Positions 31,179 through 39,910 of a DNA stretch of 64,000 nt are shown here, piece after piece. Position 1 is the stretch's first letter, and each line of letters opens with the position of its first letter. The DNA is from Fenollaria timonensis. GTDB taxonomy: Bacteria > Bacillota > Clostridia > Tissierellales > Peptoniphilaceae. Both the position numbers and the translations under genes were made by a program. The stretch lies in the NCBI RefSeq assembly GCF_001457835.1, contig NZ_LN898230.1, positions 389,600-453,599 on the forward strand, written 5' to 3'. The notes below the pieces were generated by a model. It ran no database searches. It worked only from the letters and a program-made list of their open reading frames with translations, and was not told the origin of the DNA.

Positions 31179-34100
31179 ATGAAAAAAGAAAAAAGGATAT
31201 TAAGCTTTATACTTTCATTGATATTGGCACTTAGTGTACTTAGCCTAGCATACGCTGCAGATGATGCTAAGTCTATATTCAATGAGATAATAAAGGAAGA
31301 TTTTGAGAAAAATTCTACTGTCGTTCAAGATTTAACTTTAGAAGAAAAAATATATATGGTATCAATTAATGCTAAGAGTGTTCTTGAACTAATAGATGAA
31401 AATTATTCAGAAGAAGAAGCAAATAAAATTGCTACTAAAGCTCAAGAAGAGGCTATAGCAGCAATAAAATATATAAAGGACGTTGAAATTAGAGAAAGAT
31501 ATGTATATGCTGCCAATGGCTTTAGTATAAAGTGTGACCCTATTATTGCTAAGAAGATATCGTATTTATCTCAAGTTAAAAATATTAGTGAAGCTAATAT
31601 ATACGAAAAACATGTAAAAAACGTTAGAGATACTTATGAAATAGCTAGGATTGCTGAAAGATATAATCTAAAAGGCGAAGGAATGGTAGTAGCTGTTTTA
31701 GATAGTGGAGTGGACCATACTCATAAAGACATGAATGTTGATAAGGATAATGTTAAGCTAAATGAAGAAAAAGTAAAGGAGATAAAAAACAAAGAGCAAA
31801 TTACTTATGGAACATATTTTAATGAAAAAGTTCCTTTTGCTTATAATTATGCTGATCAAAACCTATCTGTAAGAGATAAATTAACTGAAAGAGCGGACTT
31901 TTCGCACGGTACACATGTTGCCGGTATAATTGGTGCAAATGCAAAAGACGATAAAGGCGTTACTGGTATAGCACCTAACGCTCAAATACTAAATATGAAG
32001 ATATTTTCTAATAATCCTAAAAATCCTGGAGCTGATGAAGAAAAGATTGTTAAGGCTATAGAAGACTCTGTTAAATTGGGAGCCGATGTAATCAACATGA
32101 GTTTTGGTATTACAGCTGGTTTACAAGACCCTTCTGACCTTCAACAACAAGCTATTAAAGCAGCTACAGATAAGGGAGCTATCGTTGTTGCGGCAGCTGG
32201 TAATGACGCTTACTCGACATTTCCAAATAGAGATAAAAAATCTATCGATGACGGCACACTTAGCGCTCCTGGTATTGCTGAAGAGGCTATACAAGTTGGT
32301 TCATTTGAGAATTCTAAGTTGGTGGTTAACTCATTTATCGCTAAACTATCACAAAACGAAAAAAGGATTGGCTACTATACATCAGATCATGATCCAGAAG
32401 CACTTAAAGCTGATTATGACTTAGTAGATTGTGGTTTAGGATCTAAGGAAGATGTAGCAAACTTAAATTTAGATGGAAAAATTGCTCTTGTAAAAAGAGG
32501 AGACATTGAGTTCAAAGATAAAAAGCTTAACGTACAAGCAAAAGGCGCAATAGGTGCCATTATATATAATGAAGATGGTGATAATAAACTTCTTCCTTAT
32601 ATATCAACAGATGAAAAAGTATTAATACCAACACTATTTATATCTAACGAAGACGGAAAATTTTTGTTAGATAATATAAAAAATATTAAAGTCAATTTTA
32701 CAAATGAAAGAATTGTAATAGATTCAGTAAATGGAGAGACAGCGTCAGAGTTTTCATCTTGGGGACCTACACCAAACTTAGGCCTTAAGCCAGATTTAAT
32801 TGCTGTAGGTGGCAATGTTTACTCAACAATGGAAAATAATTCTTATGGCAATATGTCAGGAACATCTATGGCTGCTCCAATGATTTCAGGTATAAGTGCT
32901 TTACTAAGCCAAAAATTTAAAGCAGATGGTATCAAGAATAATTTACCAAATTATGTAAAGACAGCTTTAATGAATACAGCTGAACCAAAAATTAAAGATG
33001 GCAAACCTTATAGCGTTAGACTTCAAGGTGCTGGCATGGTAAATTTAGAAGCAGCTGTTGAGAGCAAAGTGTTTGCAAAATCTGATGGAGTGGCGAAAGT
33101 TGAACTTAAAGAGATAACAAACGCTAGAAACATTAAAGTGGATTTTGAAAACAATAGTGATGATGATATTAATTTTGACATAGAAGTCTTAGGAGATACA
33201 TTTAATATTGATAAAAAATCTTGTACTGTCAAGAAAGGCAAGTCAAGTATCTATATTACAATAACACCAAAAGTAGCAGCTAATGAATATGTAGATGGAT
33301 ATATAGTGTTTAAATCATCTAACACAAAGGTATCCTTGCCAGTTTTAGGATTCAATGGCGACTGGTCATCACTTCCTATGTTCGATAGCATAGATAAAGA
33401 CAAGTCTATTTATAATCAAACTAGACTTGATACAGCCGATATTGGGCCACTATTAACAAAGTTAAAACCACTTGGTGGAGACGAATTGGATCCAAAGCTT
33501 TATGCAATAAATCCGGACAATCAAAATGCTTATTGGAACGTTTTAGTAAAATTTAGTTTACTACGTGTTGCAAAGGACTTTAAAATAACAGTCACAAATG
33601 AAGCTGGCGAGGAGATAAAAGTAATTGAAGATAAAGAAAATGTAAGAAAAGTTGTATCTTATAGAGACCAAGTTAAGGCTATAGTCAACTTTGATTGGTT
33701 ATGGAAGGGCGGAATTTACGATGAAAAACTTGGAGTTCAAAAAACAGTAGACGAAGGAAGATATTATATCAATGTTTATGCAACGCCTGATTATCCTAAC
33801 GCTAAGCCTCAAAAAATAAGTTTTCCATTAATTGTAGATAAAACTGCTCCAGAAGTTAGTTCTAATGTATATTTCTTAGATGATGAAGAGAGTGTGGAAC
33901 TTAAAGTTAAAGCAAAGGATAAAGGTAATCCAGCAAGTGGAATAAATAAGTTTATGTTCATTATAAATGGAAGAATATATAAAGAAGATGATAATGCTTT
34001 ATTTAAACTTGATGAAAATGGTGGAGAATACAAGAAAATTGTAAACTTAGAGGGCAAGCATCCATTTTATTCGATAAATATAGGAGCGACAGACTATGCA

Positions 34101-34733
34101 AACAATGTTGATGGATCTAAATCATATGTTATAATAAAGAAAAATTCAAAAATTGATATGAGCATAGATAAAACCAGCATAAAAAGTGGAGAAGAAGTAA
34201 AGTTAAGTTATAAGTTAAATGATACTAATGTAGCTAGATATGAGGTATCATTAGATAATTTAGATGATTTATCATATCAAGGAACAGAAACTGAACAAAA
34301 TTTAAAAATTAATTCTAACAAAGGAAAGCATAGGATAATTGTAAAAGCACTTAACAAAGATGGTCTAGTTATAGATGTTAACTATCTTGATATAAATGTT
34401 GAAGATACAGAAACAGAAGACGGACTAGTAGTATCTAATCATACTAAGAACTATTTGTTTAGAAACGGCGAGATATATACAGCAAGTTATCAGTTAAAGA
34501 ATACAAGTGCAGAGGAGAAGTCAGTTTCATTTATCATAGCACTTTACGATTTAAATGACAATATAGTTAATACAGCAGTTGCTGAAAAGAAACTTAAAGC
34601 TGGAGAAGAAGCTAATATGACCAACGGAATTAAGATACCAGATACTGGTGAGTATAAGCTAAAAATATTCGTTTGGGATAGTGTAAAAGATATGAATACG
34701 ATAGTTCCAGTAAATATAATAAAGCAAAAATAA
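31179..34733 (+). CDS. Subtilisin-family (S8) serine protease, large secreted
   Basis: Exported endopeptidase of 1184 residues. A signal peptide (about 1-27, ending LAYAA) and a propeptide region (to about 160) precede the S8 domain. The catalytic triad is Asp175 (AVLDSGVDHTHKD), His243 (SHGTHVAG) and Ser563 (GTSMAAPM). A protease-associated (PA) domain is inserted between His and Ser (about 395-500), as in C5a peptidase and lactocepin. The C-terminal ~550 residues look like several beta-sandwich domains. No LPXTG or SLH anchor is seen. The GTG at 31170 follows directly on the previous stop, but ATG 31179, with AGGTGATT in front, is preferred. It completes the three-gene surface operon before a terminator. 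Confidence 0.93.
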   Translation: MKKEKRILSFILSLILALSVLSLAYAADDAKSIFNEIIKEDFEKNSTVVQDLTLEEKIYMVSINAKSVLELIDENYSEEEANKIATKAQEEAIAAIKYIKDVEIRERYVYAANGFSIKCDPIIAKKISYLSQVKNISEANIYEKHVKNVRDTYEIARIAERYNLKGEGMVVAVLDSGVDHTHKDMNVDKDNVKLNEEKVKEIKNKEQITYGTYFNEKVPFAYNYADQNLSVRDKLTERADFSHGTHVAGIIGANAKDDKGVTGIAPNAQILNMKIFSNNPKNPGADEEKIVKAIEDSVKLGADVINMSFGITAGLQDPSDLQQQAIKAATDKGAIVVAAAGNDAYSTFPNRDKKSIDDGTLSAPGIAEEAIQVGSFENSKLVVNSFIAKLSQNEKRIGYYTSDHDPEALKADYDLVDCGLGSKEDVANLNLDGKIALVKRGDIEFKDKKLNVQAKGAIGAIIYNEDGDNKLLPYISTDEKVLIPTLFISNEDGKFLLDNIKNIKVNFTNERIVIDSVNGETASEFSSWGPTPNLGLKPDLIAVGGNVYSTMENNSYGNMSGTSMAAPMISGISALLSQKFKADGIKNNLPNYVKTALMNTAEPKIKDGKPYSVRLQGAGMVNLEAAVESKVFAKSDGVAKVELKEITNARNIKVDFENNSDDDINFDIEVLGDTFNIDKKSCTVKKGKSSIYITITPKVAANEYVDGYIVFKSSNTKVSLPVLGFNGDWSSLPMFDSIDKDKSIYNQTRLDTADIGPLLTKLKPLGGDELDPKLYAINPDNQNAYWNVLVKFSLLRVAKDFKITVTNEAGEEIKVIEDKENVRKVVSYRDQVKAIVNFDWLWKGGIYDEKLGVQKTVDEGRYYINVYATPDYPNAKPQKISFPLIVDKTAPEVSSNVYFLDDEESVELKVKAKDKGNPASGINKFMFIINGRIYKEDDNALFKLDENGGEYKKIVNLEGKHPFYSINIGATDYANNVDGSKSYVIIKKNSKIDMSIDKTSIKSGEEVKLSYKLNDTNVARYEVSLDNLDDLSYQGTETEQNLKINSNKGKHRIIVKALNKDGLVIDVNYLDINVEDTETEDGLVVSNHTKNYLFRNGEIYTASYQLKNTSAEEKSVSFIIALYDLNDNIVNTAVAEKKLKAGEEANMTNGIKIPDTGEYKLKIFVWDSVKDMNTIVPVNIIKQK

Positions 34734-34762
34734 TAAACTACAAAATTTAATAATCGTTGTAT

Positions 34763-34798
34763 AAGAGTGGTAGAATTAATTTTTATCACTCTTTTTTT
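34763..34798 (+). terminator. Terminator of the surface-protein operon
   Basis: A 13-bp stem (34763-34775 with 34781-34793, two G.U pairs) with a TTAAT loop runs into a T-tract to 34798. Confidence 0.9.
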
Positions 34799-34870
34799 AT
34801 AAGCCTTCTCTATAGTAAAGGCATTATATATAGAATTTTATAAATTTACTAGAAAAAAGTGCAAAATCAC

Positions 34871-34912
34871 TTGACAAAGAAGAAGTTAAGATGTATACTC
34901 AAATTGAGAATA
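34871..34912 (+). promoter_or_regulatory. blaI-blaR promoter with overlapping dyad (candidate BlaI operator)
   Basis: TTGACA at 34871-34876 and TATACT at 34894-34899, 17 bp apart, form a near-consensus promoter 38 bp before blaI. The -10 box is embedded in a 19-bp dyad (34894-34912) whose core CTCAAATTGAG is a perfect inverted repeat. BlaI-type repressors bind dyads over their own promoter, so this is the obvious autoregulatory site. Confidence 0.75.
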
Positions 34913-34936
34913 TAAATATTTGCAAGGAGGTATAGT

Positions 34937-35317
34937 ATGAAATTTTCAGAAGGTGAATTTAAAGTCATGGAAGTCATGTGGGAAGGCACATGCTTGAATG
35001 AAAATGGAGAGATAGAAGCTTTAGAGCTTTGGAAACTGCTTAATGAAAAATTTGGCATGGCAAAGACATCTGCCTATACATTTTTTAGTAGACTAGTTGA
35101 TAAGGGAGCGCTTATTAGAATCGATCCAAAATACAAACTTAGAGTAGGTATTAGCAGAGAAGAAGCTTTAGAAGAAAGACAAGCCGAAGCTATCGAACAA
35201 TTATTTCAAGGTTCTTTCCTAAATGTATGTAGAGCATTTTTAAAAAACAAGAAAGTAAGTAAAGAAGAGTTAGATGAATTAAAGAATCTAATTGATAATT
35301 TAGATAAAAACAATTAA
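34937..35317 (+). CDS. blaI: BlaI/MecI-family transcriptional repressor
   Basis: A 126-residue winged-helix repressor that should bind DNA as a dimer and be inactivated by proteolysis after the partner M56 protein senses a signal. Family features: MKFSEGEFKVMEVMWE at the N-terminus (relatives begin with a similar ExxVM..lW pattern), recognition-helix region MAKTSAYTFFSRLVDKGALIR, and a C-terminal helical dimerisation arm. A strong ribosome binding site (AAGGAGGT) and a promoter with an overlapping dyad lie upstream. The M56 partner gene begins 2 nt after its stop. No beta-lactamase gene is nearby, so the regulated genes are more likely the membrane proteins downstream. Confidence 0.9.
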   Translation: MKFSEGEFKVMEVMWEGTCLNENGEIEALELWKLLNEKFGMAKTSAYTFFSRLVDKGALIRIDPKYKLRVGISREEALEERQAEAIEQLFQGSFLNVCRAFLKNKKVSKEELDELKNLIDNLDKNN

Positions 35318-35319
35318 TT

Positions 35320-36696
35320 ATGCTGCATTTAATAAAGATTACGGGAGTTAGGCGTGGAATTAAAAGTATATTGCTTATAGCCATAATACTTTTAATTAGA
35401 AATATTTTGAACAGAAGCAGTATAAAGAGAGCAAATAAAGTGCTTTGGACCATATTACTAATATTTTTATTGCTTCCCTTTTCAATAGTCTTTAAAGTAT
35501 CTAAAACTGCTGATCATGGTTTATTAAATTTACCAATCAAGGTTTTACTGTCTATTAGTGATTTAACACGTCAATTAACAAATAGCGTTGCAGATATATT
35601 ATCACGACTTAATATATATATAATAGCTACACTTTTTGTTATTTATTTAATCGCAAAGATTCTTGAGAGAAATAAAGCATTGCAAGGTTCAAAATTATTA
35701 GCTGATAATGCTTTTGTAAATGAACTTGTAGACGGCTTTCATTTAAAAAGAAAGGTAACAGTACTTTTAAATGACAATATATCAACGCCGGTAACGTATG
35801 GTATTTTTAGACCAAAGATAGCTCTTCAAAGCTATATACTTGAGGACGAGGAACTTTTAGAGCACGTTTTAGTTCATGAGATGACACATATAAAGTACTT
35901 TGACATAGCCTTTACACATATAAAGAACATAGCTCTTTGCTTGTATTGGTACAATATAGCGATGTGGATAGCTAGTAAATTATTTGAGGATGATTTAGAG
36001 ATACTTTGTGATAAGAAAGTTTTAGAAAGACTTGGAAATACACAAGAAAATAAAAAGGCTTATGCAATGAGCATGTTTAAGATTATGGAAAGGGAAAACA
36101 GGAGTGAAAACCTTGTATTGAGCTTAAATCCACAAAAAGAAAGAATAATGCTTTTGAAAGATTATAATATAAAGATTAGCGGCTTAGCTGTATTTCTAAT
36201 AGCACTGATATTATCTTCTTCTGTGTTTCTTGAAGTTTTACCCAATGATACAACAAGAGTTATCGAAATAAGTGATTCTGAAGAATACGAAGGAGTAAGA
36301 AACGAAAGAGTTAAAATAATTAGCGTAGAAGAAAATAAAAAGTCAAATTCACATAAAGAATATATTTTGATAGATGCACTTGATGAAGAAGTAAGTGGCG
36401 ATATAGATGACTTTGATCATAGATCGTATGAAGTGAACATGAACTCATTTTATGGAAAAACATTTGATGATATGATTATTGACATAAGCGACATAGAATG
36501 TGAAAGCGAAGCTAAGTTCTTATTAGAAATAGAAGAAAATGGAGACTTGATTTTTAGTGATATCTTAAACAAAGATACAAGACTAAAAATTGAAGGTTGC
36601 AGTATGAATAAATATAAAATAATAATAGATAATTTTACACAGGGCTATTCAAGTTATGGAATAAAAGTTCAAAAACGTGCAAAAAATACCAAATAA
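35320..36696 (+). CDS. BlaR1-like M56 family membrane metallopeptidase
   Basis: A 458-residue membrane protein. N-terminal helices (about residues 14-26, 40-60, 95-115) and a zinc-protease domain with HEMTH (about residues 187-191) identify the M56/BlaR1 family, which transmits an external signal and triggers removal of the BlaI repressor. A further transmembrane helix (about 285-305) is followed by an extracytoplasmic C-terminal region (about 305-458). That region is acidic and shows no penicillin-binding (SxxK) motif, so the sensed ligand is probably not a beta-lactam in the classical way. Translationally coupled to blaI. Family confidence is high; the signal is unknown. Confidence 0.88.
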   Translation: MLHLIKITGVRRGIKSILLIAIILLIRNILNRSSIKRANKVLWTILLIFLLLPFSIVFKVSKTADHGLLNLPIKVLLSISDLTRQLTNSVADILSRLNIYIIATLFVIYLIAKILERNKALQGSKLLADNAFVNELVDGFHLKRKVTVLLNDNISTPVTYGIFRPKIALQSYILEDEELLEHVLVHEMTHIKYFDIAFTHIKNIALCLYWYNIAMWIASKLFEDDLEILCDKKVLERLGNTQENKKAYAMSMFKIMERENRSENLVLSLNPQKERIMLLKDYNIKISGLAVFLIALILSSSVFLEVLPNDTTRVIEISDSEEYEGVRNERVKIISVEENKKSNSHKEYILIDALDEEVSGDIDDFDHRSYEVNMNSFYGKTFDDMIIDISDIECESEAKFLLEIEENGDLIFSDILNKDTRLKIEGCSMNKYKIIIDNFTQGYSSYGIKVQKRAKNTK

Positions 36697-36718
36697 ATTT
36701 AACATCGGAGGTGTTATT

Positions 36719-37393
36719 ATGAAAAATTTAAAAAAAAGTTTATTGATAGCTTCAATCGTACCAATCATTATTAGTGCAATATCGGTGTTCTTCTTAGAAG
36801 ATTCAATTCCGATGCATTATAATTCAGACGGAGAAGTTAATAGAATGGGAAGTAAATATGAGATTTTTATATATCCAGTATTGATATTACTTCTAGGTAT
36901 AATCGGATACTTTACAATTAAGAATTATGAAAGCAAATTATATGATTCTAAAAACGATAAAACAAAAGAAAAGAATCTATATAATATTAATTTAATGAGT
37001 AAATTATTCTTTTTGATATTGACTATAAATATAATTAGCTTTTTATATTATCTTATCTTAAGTTTTGGTATCATTAAGAAAACTATAAATAATCTACCAT
37101 TGGGATTAATACTTGGCATATTAATGATTATTTGTGGGCTTTTTATAAAAATATCAAAAAGAAATCCTTACTTTGGAATGAGAACAAAGTGGAGCATGGC
37201 AAATGATGAAGCTTGGAAAAAATCAAATAATTTCGGAGGAACATCATTAATGATTGCAGGCATATTAAGTATTTTAATTTTTAATCAAAGCACATTTAAT
37301 AAATTTATATCATTTTCAATCTTAATGATTATAATTATAGTATCGAATATAGTATATTCTATAAAAGCATATAGAGAGAGTAGTGTAACTTGA
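36719..37393 (+). CDS. SdpI/DUF1648 family membrane protein (possible immunity protein)
   Basis: A 224-residue protein with six or so transmembrane helices. The N-terminal DUF1648 motif (IPMHYNSDGEVNRMGSK, about residues 32-48) and the C-terminal SdpI motif (NPYFGMRTKWSMANDEAWKK, about 146-165) are both present. B. subtilis SdpI protects against the SdpC toxin and also acts in signalling; other family members are uncharacterised. GGAGGTG lies before ATG 36719; a more upstream ATG at 36677 overlaps blaR and is not needed. Position behind blaI-blaR suggests induction by membrane-active compounds (inference). Confidence 0.85.
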   Translation: MKNLKKSLLIASIVPIIISAISVFFLEDSIPMHYNSDGEVNRMGSKYEIFIYPVLILLLGIIGYFTIKNYESKLYDSKNDKTKEKNLYNINLMSKLFFLILTINIISFLYYLILSFGIIKKTINNLPLGLILGILMIICGLFIKISKRNPYFGMRTKWSMANDEAWKKSNNFGGTSLMIAGILSILIFNQSTFNKFISFSILMIIIIVSNIVYSIKAYRESSVT

Positions 37394-37426
37394 TTATAAT
37401 AAAATATAGTTAGGAGGTGCTTTTAT

Positions 37427-37792
37427 ATGAAAGTTTTAGACAAAATAAAGTCTATGAAAATTAGTTCAAAGGTATACAATTACAGTGCTTTAATTATTTA
37501 CGCAGTAGTCTTAATAGCATATATCATTCATAAAATCTCTGGCAATATCTATAAAGCTACTGAAATATATCTAACTACATTATTCTTTAGTATTATCATA
37601 TCAGCTATTGGATTAATATTTGCAAAAAAGAATTGGATAGTCTGGATAAATATATGTTTACCTATACTAATTAACACACCATATTATTTAGCACTAGTTG
37701 GGGTTATGCGTGGCGATGTAGCGTTAGTTTCAGAATATTATTTGAAGTGTATTATAAGTTCACCAATCAAATTAATACAATTATTATTTTAA
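37427..37792 (+). CDS. Small integral membrane protein, 121 aa
   Basis: I do not recognise the family. Three to four hydrophobic helices cover most of the length (about residues 14-35, 42-64, 68-88, and a weaker one near 100-118). The start has TTAGGAGGTG upstream. It lies 33 nt behind the SdpI-like gene in the same direction with no terminator between them, so it probably belongs to the BlaI-controlled unit. A role in the same envelope or immunity function is only guilt by association. Confidence 0.65.
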   Translation: MKVLDKIKSMKISSKVYNYSALIIYAVVLIAYIIHKISGNIYKATEIYLTTLFFSIIISAIGLIFAKKNWIVWINICLPILINTPYYLALVGVMRGDVALVSEYYLKCIISSPIKLIQLLF

Positions 37793-37847
37793 AAATTATA
37801 TTTCTGAGTACTTAAAGTTGAAAAATTATGAGTGGCTTGAGAATTAA

Positions 37848-38255
37848 ATGAAAGAAAAGAACAATGCGGCTTGGGAAAGCCATGAAAAAAGACTTAACGA
37901 TAAGATTTTTTTGATATTGTTAATTATAGTTTCATTAGCATTTGTATATAGAGTTTTTGTCTACGATCCTTTTTTTAATCCGGATACATTATTTGTCAAA
38001 GCTAACAAAGTCATGTCTAATACGGATACTATTAAGATTGATGATAAGATAATTAAGTTTAATATAGCATCAAGGATAATAGAAACGGAAAGAGCTGAAG
38101 ATGAGTACAGTGATACAAAAGAAATATTACTATTTAATGATGCTGGTAGAAAGATTGGAAAAGCAAAACTTTCTAAACTTAATGGCGAGGATGTAATTAA
38201 AGTCTTTAAAAATGAATTTAAAGTTGAATTATTAAATGAAAGTGCTAAGAAGTGA
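37848..38255 (+). CDS. Hypothetical protein with one membrane anchor, 135 aa
   Basis: Unrecognised. A single transmembrane helix (about residues 21-39) is preceded by a positively charged cytoplasmic tail and followed by an extracytoplasmic domain of ~95 residues rich in Lys, Asp and Ile. The ribosome binding site is poor, which lowers certainty about the start. It follows the 121-residue membrane protein by 55 nt and precedes the small gene that the IS30 element interrupts. Its position suggests it is part of the same accessory block. Confidence 0.6.
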   Translation: MKEKNNAAWESHEKRLNDKIFLILLIIVSLAFVYRVFVYDPFFNPDTLFVKANKVMSNTDTIKIDDKIIKFNIASRIIETERAEDEYSDTKEILLFNDAGRKIGKAKLSKLNGEDVIKVFKNEFKVELLNESAKK

Positions 38256-38410
38256 AATAAAAATAAAAATAAAGGTGTGTAAAAACTAGGTGTTAACCAT
38301 GAAATTAAATAAAAAATTTTTACTAATTTGTTTTGTGATTATATTTTCAATATTATTAAATAACATTCATTGGAAGATTGTATAATTAACTTAGCCACCA
38401 AATAAAAAAA

Positions 38411-38475
38411 TCATGTGTACATATGGTATAGTATTAGTAACAAACAAAAAAACAACTATACGGAGGTACACATGA
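38411..38475 (+). promoter_or_regulatory. Start-codon-masking hairpin and internal promoter of the IS30 transposase
   Basis: TCATGTGTAC (38411-38420) is the exact reverse complement of 38466-38475, which contains the transposase ATG and abuts its GGAGG. The probable promoter, an extended -10 TGGTATAGT (38424-38432), lies between the arms. Transcripts started there lack the left arm and are translatable; transcripts entering from outside carry both arms and would hide the start. Confidence 0.75.
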
Positions 38476-39551
38476 CTCATATAAATTATACCATAGAATT
38501 TACAGAACGCAAGAAAAATTCACATCTATCACTACATGAAATGTCATTAATACAGGCATGGAAAATAGATGGACATAGCAACAGAGAGATAGCAAGAAGG
38601 CTAAATAGAGCCCCGCAGACAATAAACAACGCAATAAAGAAAGGCACAGTAAAGCAAAAGAGAATAATAAAAAGTAATAACAAAACATATACTTACTACG
38701 ATGAAAAATACTTTGCCTTAACTAATTATGAGGTATATATAAACAATAGATCTTCTTGCGGAAGAAGACCAAAATATATAGATATAGTCGAATTTCTTAA
38801 ATGGGCAGACAATAAAATGTTAAAAGATAAATGGTCTCCAGATGTATGTGTTGGATACGCAAAAGCAAATAGACTCTTTCCATCATCAGAAATACCATCA
38901 ACAAAAAGCCTCTACAACTGGATAAATAAGTCACTAATGAAAACAAAAAATATAGATCTACTAGAAAAAGTAAAGAGAAAAAACAAAAATAGCACAAGAA
39001 GAACAAGACAAAACAAGAAAAAGCTTGGCATATCCATAGAAGAAAGACCAGATAAAATACAAACAAGAGAAGAATTCGGCCACTGGGAAATAGATACAGT
39101 TATAGGTAAAAAGAAAAAGACAGATCCAGTACTACTTACATTAGTAGAAAGAAAAACAAGATATGAAAAGCTGATAAAAATACATGGAAAAACACCCGAT
39201 GCAGTAGACATTGGACTTAAATTCTTAAAAGATAATGCGCAGTTAAACAAAGAAATATTTAAAAGTATAACATCAGATAATGGTTCAGAATTTTCAAGCT
39301 TATCAGAATTAGCAGAATATGTAGATATATATTTTTGTCATCCATATACATCATGGGAAAGAGGAACTAGTGAATGTCAACATAAATTAATACGAAGATT
39401 TATACAAAAAGGCACATCAATAGAAGAAGTATCAAAAGAAAAAATATACAGAATAAACGAGTGGATGAATAATTTGCCAAGAAAAATCTTTAATTACAAA
39501 ACTGCAAAAGAAGAGTTCATAAAGGAAATAAAACAGCTTAAAAGTATCTAG
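38472..39551 (+). CDS. IS30-family transposase
   Basis: DDE transposase of 359 residues. An N-terminal helix-turn-helix (LSLHEMSLIQAWKIDGHSNR, EIARRLNRAPQTINNAI; about residues 20-60) binds the ends. The catalytic core shows the first Asp in HWEIDTVIG, the second in TSDNGSEFS, and the Glu in HPYTSWERGTSE, a very characteristic IS30 signature. ATG 38472 has GGAGGTACAC in front; an upstream in-frame start at 38415 would lie inside the terminal region. The frame is intact, so the element may be active. Confidence 0.95.
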   Translation: MTHINYTIEFTERKKNSHLSLHEMSLIQAWKIDGHSNREIARRLNRAPQTINNAIKKGTVKQKRIIKSNNKTYTYYDEKYFALTNYEVYINNRSSCGRRPKYIDIVEFLKWADNKMLKDKWSPDVCVGYAKANRLFPSSEIPSTKSLYNWINKSLMKTKNIDLLEKVKRKNKNSTRRTRQNKKKLGISIEERPDKIQTREEFGHWEIDTVIGKKKKTDPVLLTLVERKTRYEKLIKIHGKTPDAVDIGLKFLKDNAQLNKEIFKSITSDNGSEFSSLSELAEYVDIYFCHPYTSWERGTSECQHKLIRRFIQKGTSIEEVSKEKIYRINEWMNNLPRKIFNYKTAKEEFIKEIKQLKSI

Positions 39552-39833
39552 TTTAATAAAAATAAATACTTTTAAGCTATACTATACATTTAGTCTATAT
39601 GATGTCTGGGTGGCTAACTTATTGTTGCAATTTATAAATAACATTCATTATGAAAACGCATATAGTTTAATCAAAATATTGCTTGCATGTATGGCAATTT
39701 CGCTTATAAGTTCAATTATAGTGAATGTAATTGTTAATTTGTTTAAAAAACTTATTAATTATAAATAATTGAAAGATACAAAATTAACATATAATATAAT
39801 CTCTATATAAAACTTAATAAGCCCATAGATATT

Positions 39834-39863
39834 AATGACTAGTGTAAAAGCTAGTCATTTTTC
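39834..39863 (+). terminator. Terminator between the split gene and the IS1182 element
   Basis: A perfect 9-bp stem (39834-39842 with 39851-39859) with an 8-nt loop is followed by TTTTTC. It probably ends the BlaI-controlled unit. Apart from the split-gene fragment and this terminator, the gap 39552-39898 holds nothing recognisable. Confidence 0.8.
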
Positions 39864-39910
39864 TTTTGCAATATTTTTAATAGCTCAAAAAATACTACTA
39901 AAGTAGTATT

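Larger units (their letters stand above)
38393..39615 (+). mobile_element. IS30-family insertion sequence
   Basis: The ends read AGCCACC...GGTGGCT as short inverted repeats, and the sequence AACTT occurs directly on both sides (38388-38392 and 39616-39620), consistent with a target duplication. Because the tips resemble the duplicated bases, the exact border may be shifted by 1-2 bp (3-bp ACT or 5-bp AACTT duplication). The inverted repeats recur deeper, with GTATAGTA near both ends. It carries a single intact transposase gene. Confidence 0.88.
38299..39768 (+). pseudogene. Small two-helix membrane protein gene apparently split by IS30
   Basis: Left part: ATG 38299 (AGGTG upstream) opens MKLNKKFLLICFVIIFSILLNNIH and stops 6 codons later at 38385. 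Right part: after the IS30 element an open frame reads FINNIHYENAYSLIKILLAC..., ending at 39768 with a hydrophobic helix and a basic tail. Both parts share the in-frame 14-bp direct repeat AAATAACATTCATT (38358-38371 and 39636-39649). Joining them at this repeat would give a normal ~63-residue protein with two transmembrane helices. Alternatively the two are separate small fragments. The reconstruction is an inference. Confidence 0.5.

Noticed and set aside
34937-36696. Classical beta-lactam resistance regulator pair (blaI-blaR1-blaZ)
   Set aside because: The M56 protein has no visible penicillin-sensor motif in its C-terminal region and there is no beta-lactamase or mecA-like gene next to it.
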